From contig JAQIBW010000185.1 in NCBI GenBank assembly GCA_027858865.1, positions 1-31,410 on the forward strand: DNA of 31,410 bases, given 5' to 3'. The stretch is from Sulfurimonas sp. Lineage in GTDB: Bacteria > Campylobacterota > Campylobacteria > Campylobacterales > Sulfurimonadaceae. The notes beneath the pieces were generated by a model. That model was not told the DNA's origin, made no database searches, and saw nothing but the letters and a program-made list of their open reading frames with translations. The first letter of the stretch is position 1. The number at the start of each line of letters is the position of its first letter. Made by a program: the position numbers and the translations under genes. Of this stretch, positions 22,575 to 31,410 are shown piece after piece.

Positions 22575-23573
22575 ATGACGAAAACAATTACACTGGCTCA
22601 AGGTAACGGCGGGCAAGAAAATAACGAACTTATTTCAAAAGTATTTTATAAAGCATTTGCTAATGAGATTTTAGAAAAGAGCGAAGATGCAGCTATTATC
22701 CACGGTGGTGAACTAGCGTTCTCTACTGATAGTTTTACGGTTAGCCCGTTGTTTTTTCCTGGTGCAGACATAGGTAAACTTGCAGTGTGTGGAACTTGTA
22801 ACGACCTTGCTATGATGGGCGCACAACCTAAGTATTTGACTTGTAGTGTTATTATCGAAGAGGGTTTTCCTGTTAGAGACTTAGAGAAGATTGTTCGCAG
22901 TATGAAAAAAGAGTTAGAAGTAAACGGTGCGGTAGTTGTAAGTGGAGATACTAAAGTTGTACCACGTGGAAGTGTTGATAAGATTTTTATAAACACTACT
23001 GGAATAGGTGAAGTTCTTAAAAAAGGCATCAGCTCAAACAACATAACACAAAATGATGTCATCCTTGTAAATCATGATATCGGTTGTCATGGTGCTACTA
23101 TTTTTGCAGCTAGGGAAGATATAGATATGAGTAGTTCACTAGAGAGTGATTGCGCTTCACTTTTTCCTCAAGTAAAAGCTCTGCTAGATGCAGACATAAA
23201 GATAACTGCTTTAAGAGATGCTACAAGAGGCGGAGTAAGTGCCGTGCTAAATGAGTGGTCAAAACAGTCAAATATTTGTATCGAGGTAGAAGAAGAGAAG
23301 ATTCCTGTACGTGATGAAGTTAATGGCATCTGTGAGATGCTAGGCTTTGAAGCTACTGCTCTTGCAAATGAAGGAACTTTTGTTCTGGCTATAAATAAAG
23401 AAGATGCCCATAGAGCAGTAGAGATTTTAAAAACATTTGAGAACTGTTCAGATGCAACTATCATAGGTAAAGTTACAGATGCACATCTTCAAAAAGTAAT
23501 ACTAAATAGTAGCTGGGGAACAAAGAGATTTTTAGATACTCCTAGCGGTGAACTACTTCCTCGCATCTGCTAA
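22575..23573 (+). CDS. hypE: Hydrogenase maturation dehydratase HypE
   Basis: HypE receives the carbamoyl group from HypF on its C-terminal Cys and dehydrates it with ATP to a thiocyanate, the cyanide donor. The protein ends in PRIC, and C332 is that acceptor residue. The AIRS/PurM-like fold shows in LAQGNGGQENNELI, STDSFTVSPLFFPG, GDTKVVPRG and LRDATRGGVSAVLNEW. Length 332 is normal. It starts 11 bases after the reductase with AAGAGGAA as ribosome site. Confidence 0.96.
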   Translation: MTKTITLAQGNGGQENNELISKVFYKAFANEILEKSEDAAIIHGGELAFSTDSFTVSPLFFPGADIGKLAVCGTCNDLAMMGAQPKYLTCSVIIEEGFPVRDLEKIVRSMKKELEVNGAVVVSGDTKVVPRGSVDKIFINTTGIGEVLKKGISSNNITQNDVILVNHDIGCHGATIFAAREDIDMSSSLESDCASLFPQVKALLDADIKITALRDATRGGVSAVLNEWSKQSNICIEVEEEKIPVRDEVNGICEMLGFEATALANEGTFVLAINKEDAHRAVEILKTFENCSDATIIGKVTDAHLQKVILNSSWGTKRFLDTPSGELLPRIC

Positions 23574-23575
23574 AT

Positions 23576-25228
23576 ATGAAAATCTTTCTAATCGTCTCGG
23601 CATTTAACTCTCTTACTCAGAGAGTCTTTTGTTTTCTGCAAGATATGGGACACACTGTATCAGTTGAGTTTGCTATAAATGACAAAGAGATGCTAGATGC
23701 TGTAGAGAGATTTAAGCCTGATATTGTTTTCTCTCCATATCTAAAGAAGTTTATCCCAAAAGAGATATTTCTAAACGTGCCTACTTTTATTTTGCATCCG
23801 GGTATCCGTGGAGATAGAGGTCATAATGCACTTGACCATGCTATAAGAGATGAGAGAAAAGAGTGGGGTGTAGTAATCCTCAAAGCAAACGAGGAGTTTG
23901 ATGGTGGCGAGATATATAGCGAAGTAAGATTTACTATGCGAGATGCATCTAAGGCATCTATATATAGAGCGGAAGTTGCAGATGCTACACTTAAAGCTTT
24001 GAGAGAATTAGTTTTAAATTTAGAAGATGAAAATTTTAAAGCAACTCCTCAACTTCAAACTCCAATGCACAAATATTTAACTCAAGAAGATAGAGCTATA
24101 GACTGGAATAAAGACACTACTAAAGAGATAATGAAAAAAGTAAGATTTAGTGATAGTTATCCGGGAGTGAAAGATGAGTTTTTTGGCATCGAGTGTTATC
24201 TGTTTGGAGTTTTCGAAGAAGAGCGTTTAAAGGGTAAACCAAAAGAGGTTATAGCTAAAAGAGATGGTGCTATCTGCGTAGGAACTATTGATGGGGCTGT
24301 TTGGATAAGTCACTTAATAGAAATAGGAAAGTTCAAGCTTCAAAGCACTTATGTATTAAAAGAGAAGATAAAAGGTGTTAAAGAACTTCGACTTCCTCTT
24401 ATCTTTGATATGACATATAAAACATTTTATGAGATAGGTTCACATAGAGACGGTGATGTTGCATATCTTTGTTTTAATTTTCACAATGGTGCGATGACTT
24501 CAGAGCAGTGCATCAGACTAAAGTATGCATTTGATTATATAAAAGAGAGTGCTAAGGTAGTTGTACTTATAGGCGCTGAAGAGTTCTTCTCAAACGGCAT
24601 CCACCTAAATGTACTAGAAGACTCTAAGAAGCAGGGTGAAGACGGCTGGAGTAACATTAACGCTATGAATGATGTAGTAAAGTCTATTATCTTTTCAGAT
24701 GAGGTTATTACAGTTGCATCTCTGCATAAAAATGTAGGAGCTGGCGGAGTCTTTTTGGCTCTTGCTTGTGACTATGTTGTAGCTTCAGATGCAACAGTAT
24801 TAAACCCTCACTACAAGACTCTCGGACTAAGTGGGAGTGAGTACCATACTTACAGTCTTCCTAAAAGAGTAGGGGAAGATAAAGCAAAAGAACTTCTTGA
24901 AGCATGTCTGCCTCTTAGTGCAAACAAAGCTAAAGAGATAAAGATGATTGATGAGGTCTTTGCTAAAGAGAATTATTTTGATGATCTTAGAAGCTTTGCA
25001 AAGTCTTTGGTAGATGATGAAGAGAAGTATGAAGACTTTATATATGCTAAGCAAGATTATTTAGAAGAAAACGAAGAACATATAAATCAGTGTAAAGAAG
25101 AGGAACTTCAAGTCATGCATCCTGAGTTTTGGGATGAAAACAGCGAGTTCCATCTTTTAAGACATGAGTTTGTATATAAAGTATGCCCAATTAAAACACC
25201 AGATAGATTAAAATCAAGGAATTTATAG
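23576..25228 (+). CDS. hypX: HypX (HoxX), hydrogenase maturation protein for CO ligand synthesis
   Basis: HypX is reported to make the active-site CO from a formyl group under aerobic conditions, through formyl-CoA. Residues 1 to about 260 resemble a formyltransferase, with ILHPGIRGDRGHNALDHAI and FDGGEIYSE. Residues about 290 to 540 resemble enoyl-CoA hydratase/isomerase, with SNGIHLNV, AGGVFLALACDYVVASDA and LGLSGSEYHTYSLP. Both domains and the length (550) fit. It starts two bases after the hypE stop and ends directly before hypA. Its presence suggests that hydrogenases here are made with oxygen or nitrogen oxides around. Confidence 0.92.
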   Translation: MKIFLIVSAFNSLTQRVFCFLQDMGHTVSVEFAINDKEMLDAVERFKPDIVFSPYLKKFIPKEIFLNVPTFILHPGIRGDRGHNALDHAIRDERKEWGVVILKANEEFDGGEIYSEVRFTMRDASKASIYRAEVADATLKALRELVLNLEDENFKATPQLQTPMHKYLTQEDRAIDWNKDTTKEIMKKVRFSDSYPGVKDEFFGIECYLFGVFEEERLKGKPKEVIAKRDGAICVGTIDGAVWISHLIEIGKFKLQSTYVLKEKIKGVKELRLPLIFDMTYKTFYEIGSHRDGDVAYLCFNFHNGAMTSEQCIRLKYAFDYIKESAKVVVLIGAEEFFSNGIHLNVLEDSKKQGEDGWSNINAMNDVVKSIIFSDEVITVASLHKNVGAGGVFLALACDYVVASDATVLNPHYKTLGLSGSEYHTYSLPKRVGEDKAKELLEACLPLSANKAKEIKMIDEVFAKENYFDDLRSFAKSLVDDEEKYEDFIYAKQDYLEENEEHINQCKEEELQVMHPEFWDENSEFHLLRHEFVYKVCPIKTPDRLKSRNL

Positions 25229-25570
25229 ATGCATGAATATAGTATAGTCCAATCGTTGCTAGATAGCTGTGAAGAGAATGCAAAAGCAAATAACGCTACT
25301 AAAGTAATGAAAGTAGTTATAAAGATAGGTGTGATGAGTGGAGTTGAACCAGATTTATTAAAAACAGCATTTGATACCTTTAAAGAGAAGACTATCTGTG
25401 AAGAAGCAGAGTTCGTCATTAACGTACAGAGCGTCGTTGTCAAGTGTAATGAGTGTCAAAAAGAATCAACATTAAAAAAGTTAGAATATACCTGTCCGAG
25501 TTGTAAAAGTTCAGATTTACAAATTATTGATGGTGAAGATATGTACTTGATGCAATTAGAACTTGAATAA
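25229..25570 (+). CDS. hypA: Hydrogenase nickel metallochaperone HypA
   Basis: HypA binds Ni through its N-terminal MHE (H2) and structural Zn through two CxxC pairs (C73, C76, C89, C92), and works with HypB to insert Ni. All these residues are visible in 113 residues, the standard length. It is the last gene of the hyp operon, starting on the base after the hypX stop. Confidence 0.95.
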   Translation: MHEYSIVQSLLDSCEENAKANNATKVMKVVIKIGVMSGVEPDLLKTAFDTFKEKTICEEAEFVINVQSVVVKCNECQKESTLKKLEYTCPSCKSSDLQIIDGEDMYLMQLELE

Positions 25571-25607
25571 AGTATTTTGATTAAATAAAACTTAAAGCTT
25601 GATTGGG

Positions 25608-25613
25608 TATAAT
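25608..25613 (+). promoter_or_regulatory. Predicted -10 box of the rplU-rpmA operon
   Basis: TATAAT is preceded by GATTGGG and by AT-rich sequence, with no good -35 box at 17-18 bases, which is common in Campylobacterota promoters. It marks the break between the hydrogen island and the housekeeping genes. Confidence 0.5.
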
Positions 25614-25646
25614 TCCGGACTTTTATAAAGATTCAAGGAATTGTAT

Positions 25647-25955
25647 ATGTACGCAATTATCAAAAACGGTGGTAAGCAATATAAAGTTCAAGAGGGTGAT
25701 ATTTTACTTTTAGATAAAATGTCTCTTGAGCCAAAAGATATTATCGAGATTAAAGAAGTTCTAGCTGTAAATGCTGGTGAGCTTAAAATGGGAGCACCTT
25801 TCGTAGATGGTGCTATGGTTACTGCTGAAGTAATTAATGAAGGTCGTGACAGAAAAGTTGAGATTTTCAAAAAACGTCGTCGTAAAGACAGTAAAGTTAA
25901 AAGAGGTTTCAGAAGAGACTTCACTCGTGTTCGTATCACGAAAATAGCTGCTTAA
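25647..25955 (+). CDS. rplU: 50S ribosomal protein L21
   Basis: The sequence MYAIIKNGGKQYKVQEGD is the L21 N-terminus, and KRRRKDSKVKRGFRRDFTRVRI is the basic rRNA-binding tail. The ATG at 25647 gives 102 residues and the family's usual first residues; a TTG two codons earlier is unlikely. AAGGA at 25635-25639 is well spaced. It is cotranscribed with rpmA. Confidence 0.97.
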   Translation: MYAIIKNGGKQYKVQEGDILLLDKMSLEPKDIIEIKEVLAVNAGELKMGAPFVDGAMVTAEVINEGRDRKVEIFKKRRRKDSKVKRGFRRDFTRVRITKIAA

Positions 25956-25979
25956 TAGCATCAACTAAGGAGATTTCAG

Positions 25980-26237
25980 ATGGCACATAAGAAAGGTCAA
26001 GGTAGTACGCAGAATAATCGCGACTCAGCTGGTAGAAGACTTGGTGTAAAGAAGTTTGGTGGAGAGGCTGTAATAGCTGGTAATATCATCATTCGTCAAA
26101 GAGGAACTAAAGTTCACCCAGGTAAAAACATGGGTATGGGCAAAGACCATACTTTATTTGCACTAATTGATGGTGTTGTTAGATTCGAAAGAAAAGACAA
26201 AAAACGTCAACAAGTTTCAATAATACCTGCTTCATAA
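25980..26237 (+). CDS. rpmA: 50S ribosomal protein L27
   Basis: The 85-residue protein shows the L27 pattern AHKKGQGSTQNNRDSAGRRLGVKKFGGE and GNIIIRQRGTKVHPGKNMG. The N-terminus starts MAHKKGQG directly, without the cleaved extension seen in Firmicutes. It sits 24 bases after rplU, the usual pairing, with AAGGAG before the ATG. Confidence 0.97.
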   Translation: MAHKKGQGSTQNNRDSAGRRLGVKKFGGEAVIAGNIIIRQRGTKVHPGKNMGMGKDHTLFALIDGVVRFERKDKKRQQVSIIPAS

Positions 26238-26244
26238 TTTAACT

Positions 26245-26270
26245 AATGTTTGGGCTTCGGCTCAAATATT
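26245..26270 (+). terminator. Intrinsic terminator after rpmA
   Basis: An 11-base stem (26245-26255 with 26260-26270), including two G-U pairs, closes on a TTCG tetraloop and is followed by a short T-rich stretch. A smaller hairpin, TTAGGT-TTAAC-ACCTAA, follows at 26285-26301. The remaining bases up to 26386 are AT-rich and probably hold the obgE promoter. Confidence 0.6.
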
Positions 26271-26386
26271 TCTACACTCAACTCTTAGGTTTAACACCTA
26301 AAATAATTAAAATATTTAACAATTTACTCTTTATTAAACTCAAGTGAATTTTTAAGTATTAACAAGTAATAAATCAAGGATAACAA

Positions 26387-27487
26387 ATGTTTACAGATAG
26401 TGTCGAATTAACAGTTTCATCAGGAAAAGGTGGACAAGGGTGTGTAGCATTTCGTCGTGAAAAGTTTGTATTAAACGGTGGTCCTAATGGTGGAGACGGT
26501 GGAAAAGGTGGCGACATCTGGTTTAAATGTGATAACAATACACATACTCTTTCTCACTTCCAAAAAAGAATGCACATAAAAGCAGATGGCGGAGTTCCTG
26601 GTGAGGGTTCTCGTATGACTGGTAAGTCTGGTGCTAAAAAAGTTATCATCGTTCCTCCGGGAACTCAGATTTTAGATACAGAGACTGGTGAAGTCCTTTT
26701 TGATATGCTTGAAGATGGACAAGAAGTCAAGTTTATAGAAGGTGGAAAAGGTGGACTTGGAAATACTCACTTTAAATCACCTACAAATCAAAGACCTACT
26801 TATGCACAACCCGGTGAAAAAGGTCATACAAGAGCTATTAAATTAGATCTAAAACTTATTGCTGATATTGGACTTGTAGGTTTTCCTAATGTTGGAAAGT
26901 CAACTCTAATCTCAACTGTTTCAAATGCTACTCCAGAAATTGCCAACTATGAGTTTACAACACTTACGCCAAAGCTAGGTCAAGTAAATATTGGTGATTT
27001 TGAATCATTTGTAATGGCAGATATCCCTGGTATTATAGGCGGAGCACATGAGGGTAAAGGTCTTGGGATTCAGTTTTTAAGACATATAGAGAGAACAAAG
27101 ACACTTCTATATATGATAGATTTAGCTTCTTATAGAGATTTAAAAGAGCAAATTGAAGTATTAAAAGATGAAATCTCTGCTTTTTCAGAAAAATTGGGTC
27201 AGAATAAATATGCTATTGCTCTTACAAGAGTAGATATAGTTCCACCTGATGAAATAAATGAACTTGTTAATGGCTTTTTAGAATTATTGGGCTTAGAAGC
27301 AAGTACAAAAAATGAATTTAACTTTGACAGTGAAATGCCATTTTATGTTCAAGACTCTGCGGATGATACTTTAGGCTATGATATAACTAAGCCTTACTTA
27401 GTTGCACCAATATCCTCTGCAACAAATAAAAATATAGAAGCACTTAAGTATTCTCTATTTAACCTAGTTCAAACAGATAGAATATAG
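26387..27487 (+). CDS. obgE: Obg-family GTPase ObgE (CgtA)
   Basis: An essential GTPase linked to 50S ribosome assembly and stress signalling. Residues 1 to about 158 form the glycine-rich Obg fold (GGDGGKGGDIWF, GGKGGLGNTHF). The G domain follows with GFPNVGKST, the TTLTPKLG switch region, DIPGIIGGAHEGKGLG and a TRVD variant of NKxD. Length 366. The downstream proB starts two bases after the stop. The pairing with rplU-rpmA is widespread in bacteria. Confidence 0.96.
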   Translation: MFTDSVELTVSSGKGGQGCVAFRREKFVLNGGPNGGDGGKGGDIWFKCDNNTHTLSHFQKRMHIKADGGVPGEGSRMTGKSGAKKVIIVPPGTQILDTETGEVLFDMLEDGQEVKFIEGGKGGLGNTHFKSPTNQRPTYAQPGEKGHTRAIKLDLKLIADIGLVGFPNVGKSTLISTVSNATPEIANYEFTTLTPKLGQVNIGDFESFVMADIPGIIGGAHEGKGLGIQFLRHIERTKTLLYMIDLASYRDLKEQIEVLKDEISAFSEKLGQNKYAIALTRVDIVPPDEINELVNGFLELLGLEASTKNEFNFDSEMPFYVQDSADDTLGYDITKPYLVAPISSATNKNIEALKYSLFNLVQTDRI

Positions 27488-27488
27488 C

Positions 27489-28256
27489 ATGAAACGTGTT
27501 GTTGTTAAAGTAGGTAGTGCTGTTTTAACACAAGATGATTCTGTTGCACTAGAGCGTATGCAAGCTCTAGTTGATTTTATAGTAGAACTAAAAAAGAGTA
27601 ATGAAGTTATTTTAGTATCTTCTGGTGCAGTTGCAGCGGGATATACTAAACTTCAACTTGACCGTAGTGTTCTTAAAAATAAACAAGCTCTTGCATCTAT
27701 TGGTCAGCCTGTACTTATGCATAAATATTCTACAAAATTTGAAAATCAAAATATCATCATTTCACAAGTTCTTGTAACTGCTGCAAACTTTAATAAATCA
27801 GAAGAAATTCAAAGAATAAAAGACACTATAGATACTCTTTTATCAAATGGTGTTATTCCTATTGTAAATGAAAATGATGCGACTGCAACAGAAGAACTTG
27901 TAGTTGGGGATAATGATCAACTCTCAGCTTACATCACTAAACATACTGATTCTGATATGTTAATAATACTATCAGATATAGATGCTTACTATGATGATGA
28001 TCCACATAAAAATAAAGACGCGAATGTACTCAAAGTTGTAAATAGCATCGATGAATGTGCTTTAGAAAAAGATGCAACTCCACACGGTTCATTTGCTACT
28101 GGTGGTATAGTTACAAAACTAAAAGCGGCTAACTACCTTTTAGCATCCGATATTGATATGTTTTTAGCAAGCGGATTTGACCTTAGCGATGTTAAAAGTT
28201 ATATGATAGATGCTAATCATAAAGGCGGAACACTTTTTACAAAAGGAAATATCTAA
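27489..28256 (+). CDS. proB: Glutamate 5-kinase
   Basis: Catalyses the first step of proline synthesis, phosphorylating glutamate. The amino-acid-kinase fold is visible from VVKVGSAVLTQD through LVSSGAVAAGY, IPIVNENDAT, VGDNDQLSAYI and GSFATGGIVTKLKAA. At 255 residues it lacks the C-terminal PUA domain of the E. coli enzyme. It overlaps fmt by one base. Confidence 0.93.
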   Translation: MKRVVVKVGSAVLTQDDSVALERMQALVDFIVELKKSNEVILVSSGAVAAGYTKLQLDRSVLKNKQALASIGQPVLMHKYSTKFENQNIIISQVLVTAANFNKSEEIQRIKDTIDTLLSNGVIPIVNENDATATEELVVGDNDQLSAYITKHTDSDMLIILSDIDAYYDDDPHKNKDANVLKVVNSIDECALEKDATPHGSFATGGIVTKLKAANYLLASDIDMFLASGFDLSDVKSYMIDANHKGGTLFTKGNI

Positions 28257-29164
28257 TGCGTATAATTTTTATGGGTACTCCTGATTATGCAGAGGCTATA
28301 CTAAATCGTATTATAGATGCTTCTGATATGGAAGTTGTTGCAGTTTATACTCAGCCCGATAAACCAGTCGGCAGAAAAAAAACAATGACTCCTCCAGTTG
28401 TAAAAACCTTGGCTCAAAAAAATAACATAGATGTTTACCAACCAAATAGACTAAGAGATTCAGAGACTGTAGAAGAACTTCTTAAAATAGAATGTGACTA
28501 TATAGTAGTAGCAGCTTATGGGCAGATTTTACCACTAGAAATTTTACAACACGCTCCATGTATTAACTTACATGCATCTATACTTCCACAATACCGTGGT
28601 GCTAGTCCAATACAACAGACTCTACTAAATGGAGATAAAAAAACTGGTGTGACGGCTATGCTTATGGATGTTGGATTAGATACTGGCGATATATTAAAGA
28701 TAGATACTATAGATGTAAGTGATGATGAAATGGTAGAGACACTATTTGAGAGACTTACGGTTACTGCCTCTGATCTGACCATAGATGTTTTAGAAAATTT
28801 TAACTCATATTCACCACTAAAACAAGATGATTCACTTTCCACTCACTGTGCAAAGATAACCAAGCAAGACGGAGAAGTGACTTTCACGGATGCGGTAGAG
28901 CTTTACAACAAGTATAGAGCATTTACTCCATGGCCGGCAATATACTTAGAAAGTGGATTGAAACTCAAAAGCATAAAACTTGAAGAAAGAGAATCTACTA
29001 ATGGAAATGGAAAAATACTTTCTATAGATAAAGACAGTATAGTAGTTGGATGTGAAAAAGGAAGTGTTAGAATCTTCAAAGTTCAACCTGCATCTAAAAA
29101 AGAGATGGATATCTCCTCGTATATAAATGGTAAAAGACTGAGTCTTGCAGACACTCTATCTTAA
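28256..29164 (+). CDS. fmt: Methionyl-tRNA formyltransferase
   Basis: Transfers a formyl group from 10-formyl-tetrahydrofolate to initiator Met-tRNA. Signatures are MRIIFMGTPDYAE at the start, the catalytic region INLHASILPQYRGASPIQ and DVGLDTGDIL. A C-terminal Fmt domain with FTPWPAIYLE follows. Length 302 is typical. The last 20 bases overlap birA. Confidence 0.96.
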   Translation: MRIIFMGTPDYAEAILNRIIDASDMEVVAVYTQPDKPVGRKKTMTPPVVKTLAQKNNIDVYQPNRLRDSETVEELLKIECDYIVVAAYGQILPLEILQHAPCINLHASILPQYRGASPIQQTLLNGDKKTGVTAMLMDVGLDTGDILKIDTIDVSDDEMVETLFERLTVTASDLTIDVLENFNSYSPLKQDDSLSTHCAKITKQDGEVTFTDAVELYNKYRAFTPWPAIYLESGLKLKSIKLEERESTNGNGKILSIDKDSIVVGCEKGSVRIFKVQPASKKEMDISSYINGKRLSLADTLS

Positions 29165-29780
29165 AGAGATAGGCTCTACTCAAACCCATTTAAAAGAGCT
29201 TATAAAAACTAAAAAGATAAACCTCCCATTTGCAGTAATTGCAGATGCTCAAACCGATGGCGTAGGTAGTAGAGAAAATAGTTGGAACTCGTTAGAGGGA
29301 AATTTGTTTTTGTCTTTTGCAATCGAGTTGAAAAGTTTACCAAAAGATCTAAAACTTGAATCTGCATCTATTTATTTTGCATATATCTTAAAAACAATAC
29401 TTGAAAGTTTAAATTCAGAAGTTTGGATTAAATGGCCTAATGATTTTTATGTAAAAGATAAAAAAATTGGTGGAATGATTACAAATATTGTAGGGAATGT
29501 TCTTATTTGTGGGCTTGGGTTAAATTTGGTAACACAACCCCAAGGATTTGCAAAGTTAGATGTAGAGGTGAGTCGAGAAGATTTACTAAAACAGTATTTC
29601 AAAAAAATTGAAAAAAAGATTTCATGGAAGCAAGTTTTTAGTAAATATCAGTTAGAATTTGACAAGAATAAAAAGTTTTTTACACATAACAAAAGTTTAA
29701 GAATTTCATTGGAAGATGTAACGCTTCAGAGTGATGGTTCTATAGTACGCAACGGCGAAAGGATGTATAGTCTAAGATGA
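29145..29780 (+). CDS. birA: Biotin--[acetyl-CoA-carboxylase] ligase
   Basis: Attaches biotin to the carboxyl carrier protein. The catalytic core shows EIGSTQTHLKEL, ADAQTDGVGSRENSWNSLEG, IKWPNDFYV and KKIGGMITNI. There is no N-terminal HTH, so this is a class I ligase without repressor function. The start is TTG at 29145, within the end of fmt, chosen because it gives the usual few residues before the STQ motif and no ATG is near. It overlaps parA by four bases. Confidence 0.9.
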   Translation: MQTLYLKEIGSTQTHLKELIKTKKINLPFAVIADAQTDGVGSRENSWNSLEGNLFLSFAIELKSLPKDLKLESASIYFAYILKTILESLNSEVWIKWPNDFYVKDKKIGGMITNIVGNVLICGLGLNLVTQPQGFAKLDVEVSREDLLKQYFKKIEKKISWKQVFSKYQLEFDKNKKFFTHNKSLRISLEDVTLQSDGSIVRNGERMYSLR

Positions 29781-30559
29781 GTGAAGTAATAGTAATTGCA
29801 AATCAAAAGGGTGGGGTTGGTAAAACAACTACTGCTGTAAACTTAGCTGCGTCACTGGCTGTAGCAGAGAAAAAAGTGCTTTTGATAGATGCAGATCCGC
29901 AGGCTAATGCTACAACATCATTAGGTTTTCACCGAAATGATTATGAGTTCAATATTTACCATGTACTTATTGGTACTAAAAAATTAAAAGATATCATTTT
30001 AAAGTCAGACTTGCCTACTCTTCATCTTGCTCCTTCAAATATAGGTCTTGTTGGAATAGAAAAAGAATACTATGATAATGACAATAAAGATGGTCGTGAA
30101 CTTGTATTAAAAAGAGCCATAGCAAATGTTCAAAAAGATTATGACTACATCATTATAGACTCACCTCCGGCACTGGGACCGATGACTATTAATGCTCTCT
30201 CAGCATCTAACTCGGTTATTATTCCTATTCAGTGTGAGTTTTTTGCACTTGAAGGTCTTGCACAACTTTTAAACACGGTTAAACTTGTTAGAAAATCTAT
30301 CAATCCTAAACTAAGCATAAAAGGTTTTCTACCTACTATGTTTAGTTCTCAAAACAACTTATCTAAACAAGTGTTTGCAGATTTGTCTCAACACTTTAAA
30401 GGTAAGTTGTTTAAAGATTCTAAAGATAGATATATAGTTGTACCAAGAAATGTAAAACTTGCAGAGGCTCCATCTTTTGGAAAACCTGCCATTTTATATG
30501 ATGTGAAATCTGTAGGTTCTATAGCTTACCAAAATTTAGCACAAACGATAATATCATAA
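29777..30559 (+). CDS. parA: Chromosome partitioning ATPase ParA (Soj)
   Basis: A Walker-type ATPase that segregates the chromosome origin with ParB. The deviant Walker A motif KGGVGKTTT (residues 11-19) and DADPQANAT, DYIIIDSPPALG and AEAPSFGKPAILYD are all present. Length 260 is typical of chromosomal Soj. The stop overlaps the parB start by one base. Confidence 0.96.
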   Translation: MSEVIVIANQKGGVGKTTTAVNLAASLAVAEKKVLLIDADPQANATTSLGFHRNDYEFNIYHVLIGTKKLKDIILKSDLPTLHLAPSNIGLVGIEKEYYDNDNKDGRELVLKRAIANVQKDYDYIIIDSPPALGPMTINALSASNSVIIPIQCEFFALEGLAQLLNTVKLVRKSINPKLSIKGFLPTMFSSQNNLSKQVFADLSQHFKGKLFKDSKDRYIVVPRNVKLAEAPSFGKPAILYDVKSVGSIAYQNLAQTIIS

Positions 30560-31401
30560 TGAAATCTCAAAAACTCGGACGTGGACTAGATGCGCTTATA
30601 GGTGAAATAGATGAAGCATATGAAAACGAAGGTTCATATAGAGATGCTGTTATAGAATTGTCTGTAAAAGAAATTAGACCAAATCCATATCAGCCTAGAA
30701 AACATTTTGATGAGAACTCTCTTTTAGAACTTGGTGAATCTATTAAAAATGATGGTCTGCTTCAACCAATCGTTGTTAGCGAAGATATAGATGGTTATGT
30801 CTTAGTTGCAGGGGAGAGAAGACTTCGTGCTTCTAAGTTAATTAAATTAAAAACAATTCGTGCAATACTGCTTAACACTGATGAGCAGAAGATGAGACAA
30901 TTTGCTCTAATTGAAAATATTCAAAGAGATGAGTTAAATGCAGTTGAATTAGCAGAGGCTTACAGTGAACTAATCAAAATGTATGATGTTACACAAGAAG
31001 AACTTGCGAATAAAATACATAAAAGTAGAACACATATTACTAATACTATTAGACTGCTTCAACTATCTGTAAAAACACAAAAAGCTTTAGTTGAGAAAAA
31101 AATTACTGCAGGACATGCAAAAGTTTTAATCGGTCTTGATGAAAAACAACAACAACTTATGGTTAATTCTATAATTGGTCAAAAACTTAGTGTTAGAGAA
31201 GTTGAATCGATTATAAAAAATATGAAAAAAGAGAAAACTTCTTCAGTTGTTAAAAATGATTTTGCCCAATATGATTTTTCTGATATCAAAGAAAAATTTG
31301 ATAATATGGGCTTTAAGGTAAAAACTTCTAAAAATAAATTGACTATTGAATTCGATGAGGAAAGTCAAATCAGTGACTTTTTGGGTTATATTTCTAAATA
31401 G
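30559..31401 (+). CDS. parB: Chromosome partitioning protein ParB (Spo0J)
   Basis: Binds parS sites and loads the partition complex. The N-terminus has KSQKLGRGLDALIGE, the usual ParA-contacting start. The CTPase/ParB box reads RPNPYQPRKHFDE, GLLQPIVV and VAGERRLRASK, and an HTH contains TQEELANKIHKSRTHITN. The C-terminal part would form the dimer domain. Length 280 appears complete. No parS-like sequence (TGTTTCACGTGAAACA type) was seen in this window. Confidence 0.96.
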   Translation: MKSQKLGRGLDALIGEIDEAYENEGSYRDAVIELSVKEIRPNPYQPRKHFDENSLLELGESIKNDGLLQPIVVSEDIDGYVLVAGERRLRASKLIKLKTIRAILLNTDEQKMRQFALIENIQRDELNAVELAEAYSELIKMYDVTQEELANKIHKSRTHITNTIRLLQLSVKTQKALVEKKITAGHAKVLIGLDEKQQQLMVNSIIGQKLSVREVESIIKNMKKEKTSSVVKNDFAQYDFSDIKEKFDNMGFKVKTSKNKLTIEFDEESQISDFLGYISK

Positions 31402-31410
31402 TGATAAAAG

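Noticed and set aside
1..31410. CRISPR arrays, tRNA or rRNA genes, prophage genes
   Set aside because: No regularly spaced direct repeats, no cloverleaf or rRNA-like stretches, and no phage structural or integrase genes were seen on either strand.
31250..31410. parS site or replication origin near parAB
   Set aside because: No sequence close to the parS consensus palindrome and no DnaA-box cluster was visible in the window.

Overview
This 31.4 kb window is AT-rich chromosomal DNA from a member of the Campylobacterota, most likely a Sulfurimonas-type sulfur/hydrogen oxidiser. I infer this from Wolinella-type HydABCDE hydrogenase operons, a compact overlapping gene style, and the closing housekeeping run rplU-rpmA-obgE-proB-fmt-birA-parA-parB. 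The species assignment is an inference from gene content, not a database match.

About 25 kb is a hydrogen-metabolism island. (1) 185-5889: a periplasm-facing, membrane-bound [NiFe] hydrogenase operon, hydABCDE copy 1, whose small subunit lacks one of the usual proximal-cluster cysteines. (2) 5929-8656: a TetR-family regulator followed at once by the two subunits of a cytosolic group-2-like hydrogenase; its large subunit ends exactly at the active-site histidine. (3) 8904-17031: a second complete hydABCDE operon with canonical cluster motifs, ending in hypF. (4) 17016-17681, minus strand: a small transposase-like pseudogene broken by two in-frame stop codons. (5) 17799-25570: a maturation operon with a NicO-like nickel transporter, hypB, hypC, hypD, three passenger genes (VF530-like, SixA-like phosphatase, aldo/keto reductase), hypE, hypX and hypA. 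(6) 25647-31401: ribosomal proteins L21 and L27, ObgE, ProB, Fmt, BirA, ParA and ParB.

The genes fit one pathway. The transporter brings in Ni. HypA/B insert Ni, HypC/D/E/F build and deliver the Fe(CN)2CO group, and HypX probably supplies CO when oxygen is present. HydD proteases trim the large subunits, and HydE looks like a degenerate HypF paralogue. The two HydABC enzymes pass electrons from H2 to quinone through a di-haem cytochrome b.

The most notable signal is regulatory. The palindrome TGAAT-N4-ATTCA lies at the promoters of both hydABCDE operons (two copies at the first) and of the transporter/hyp operon, overlapping or abutting -10 boxes. The only DNA-binding regulator in the island is the TetR protein encoded next to the sensor-like hydrogenase. 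I propose an H2-responsive repressor circuit in which a HupUV-like hydrogenase works with a TetR repressor rather than with the histidine kinase and NtrC-type regulator known elsewhere. This is untested.
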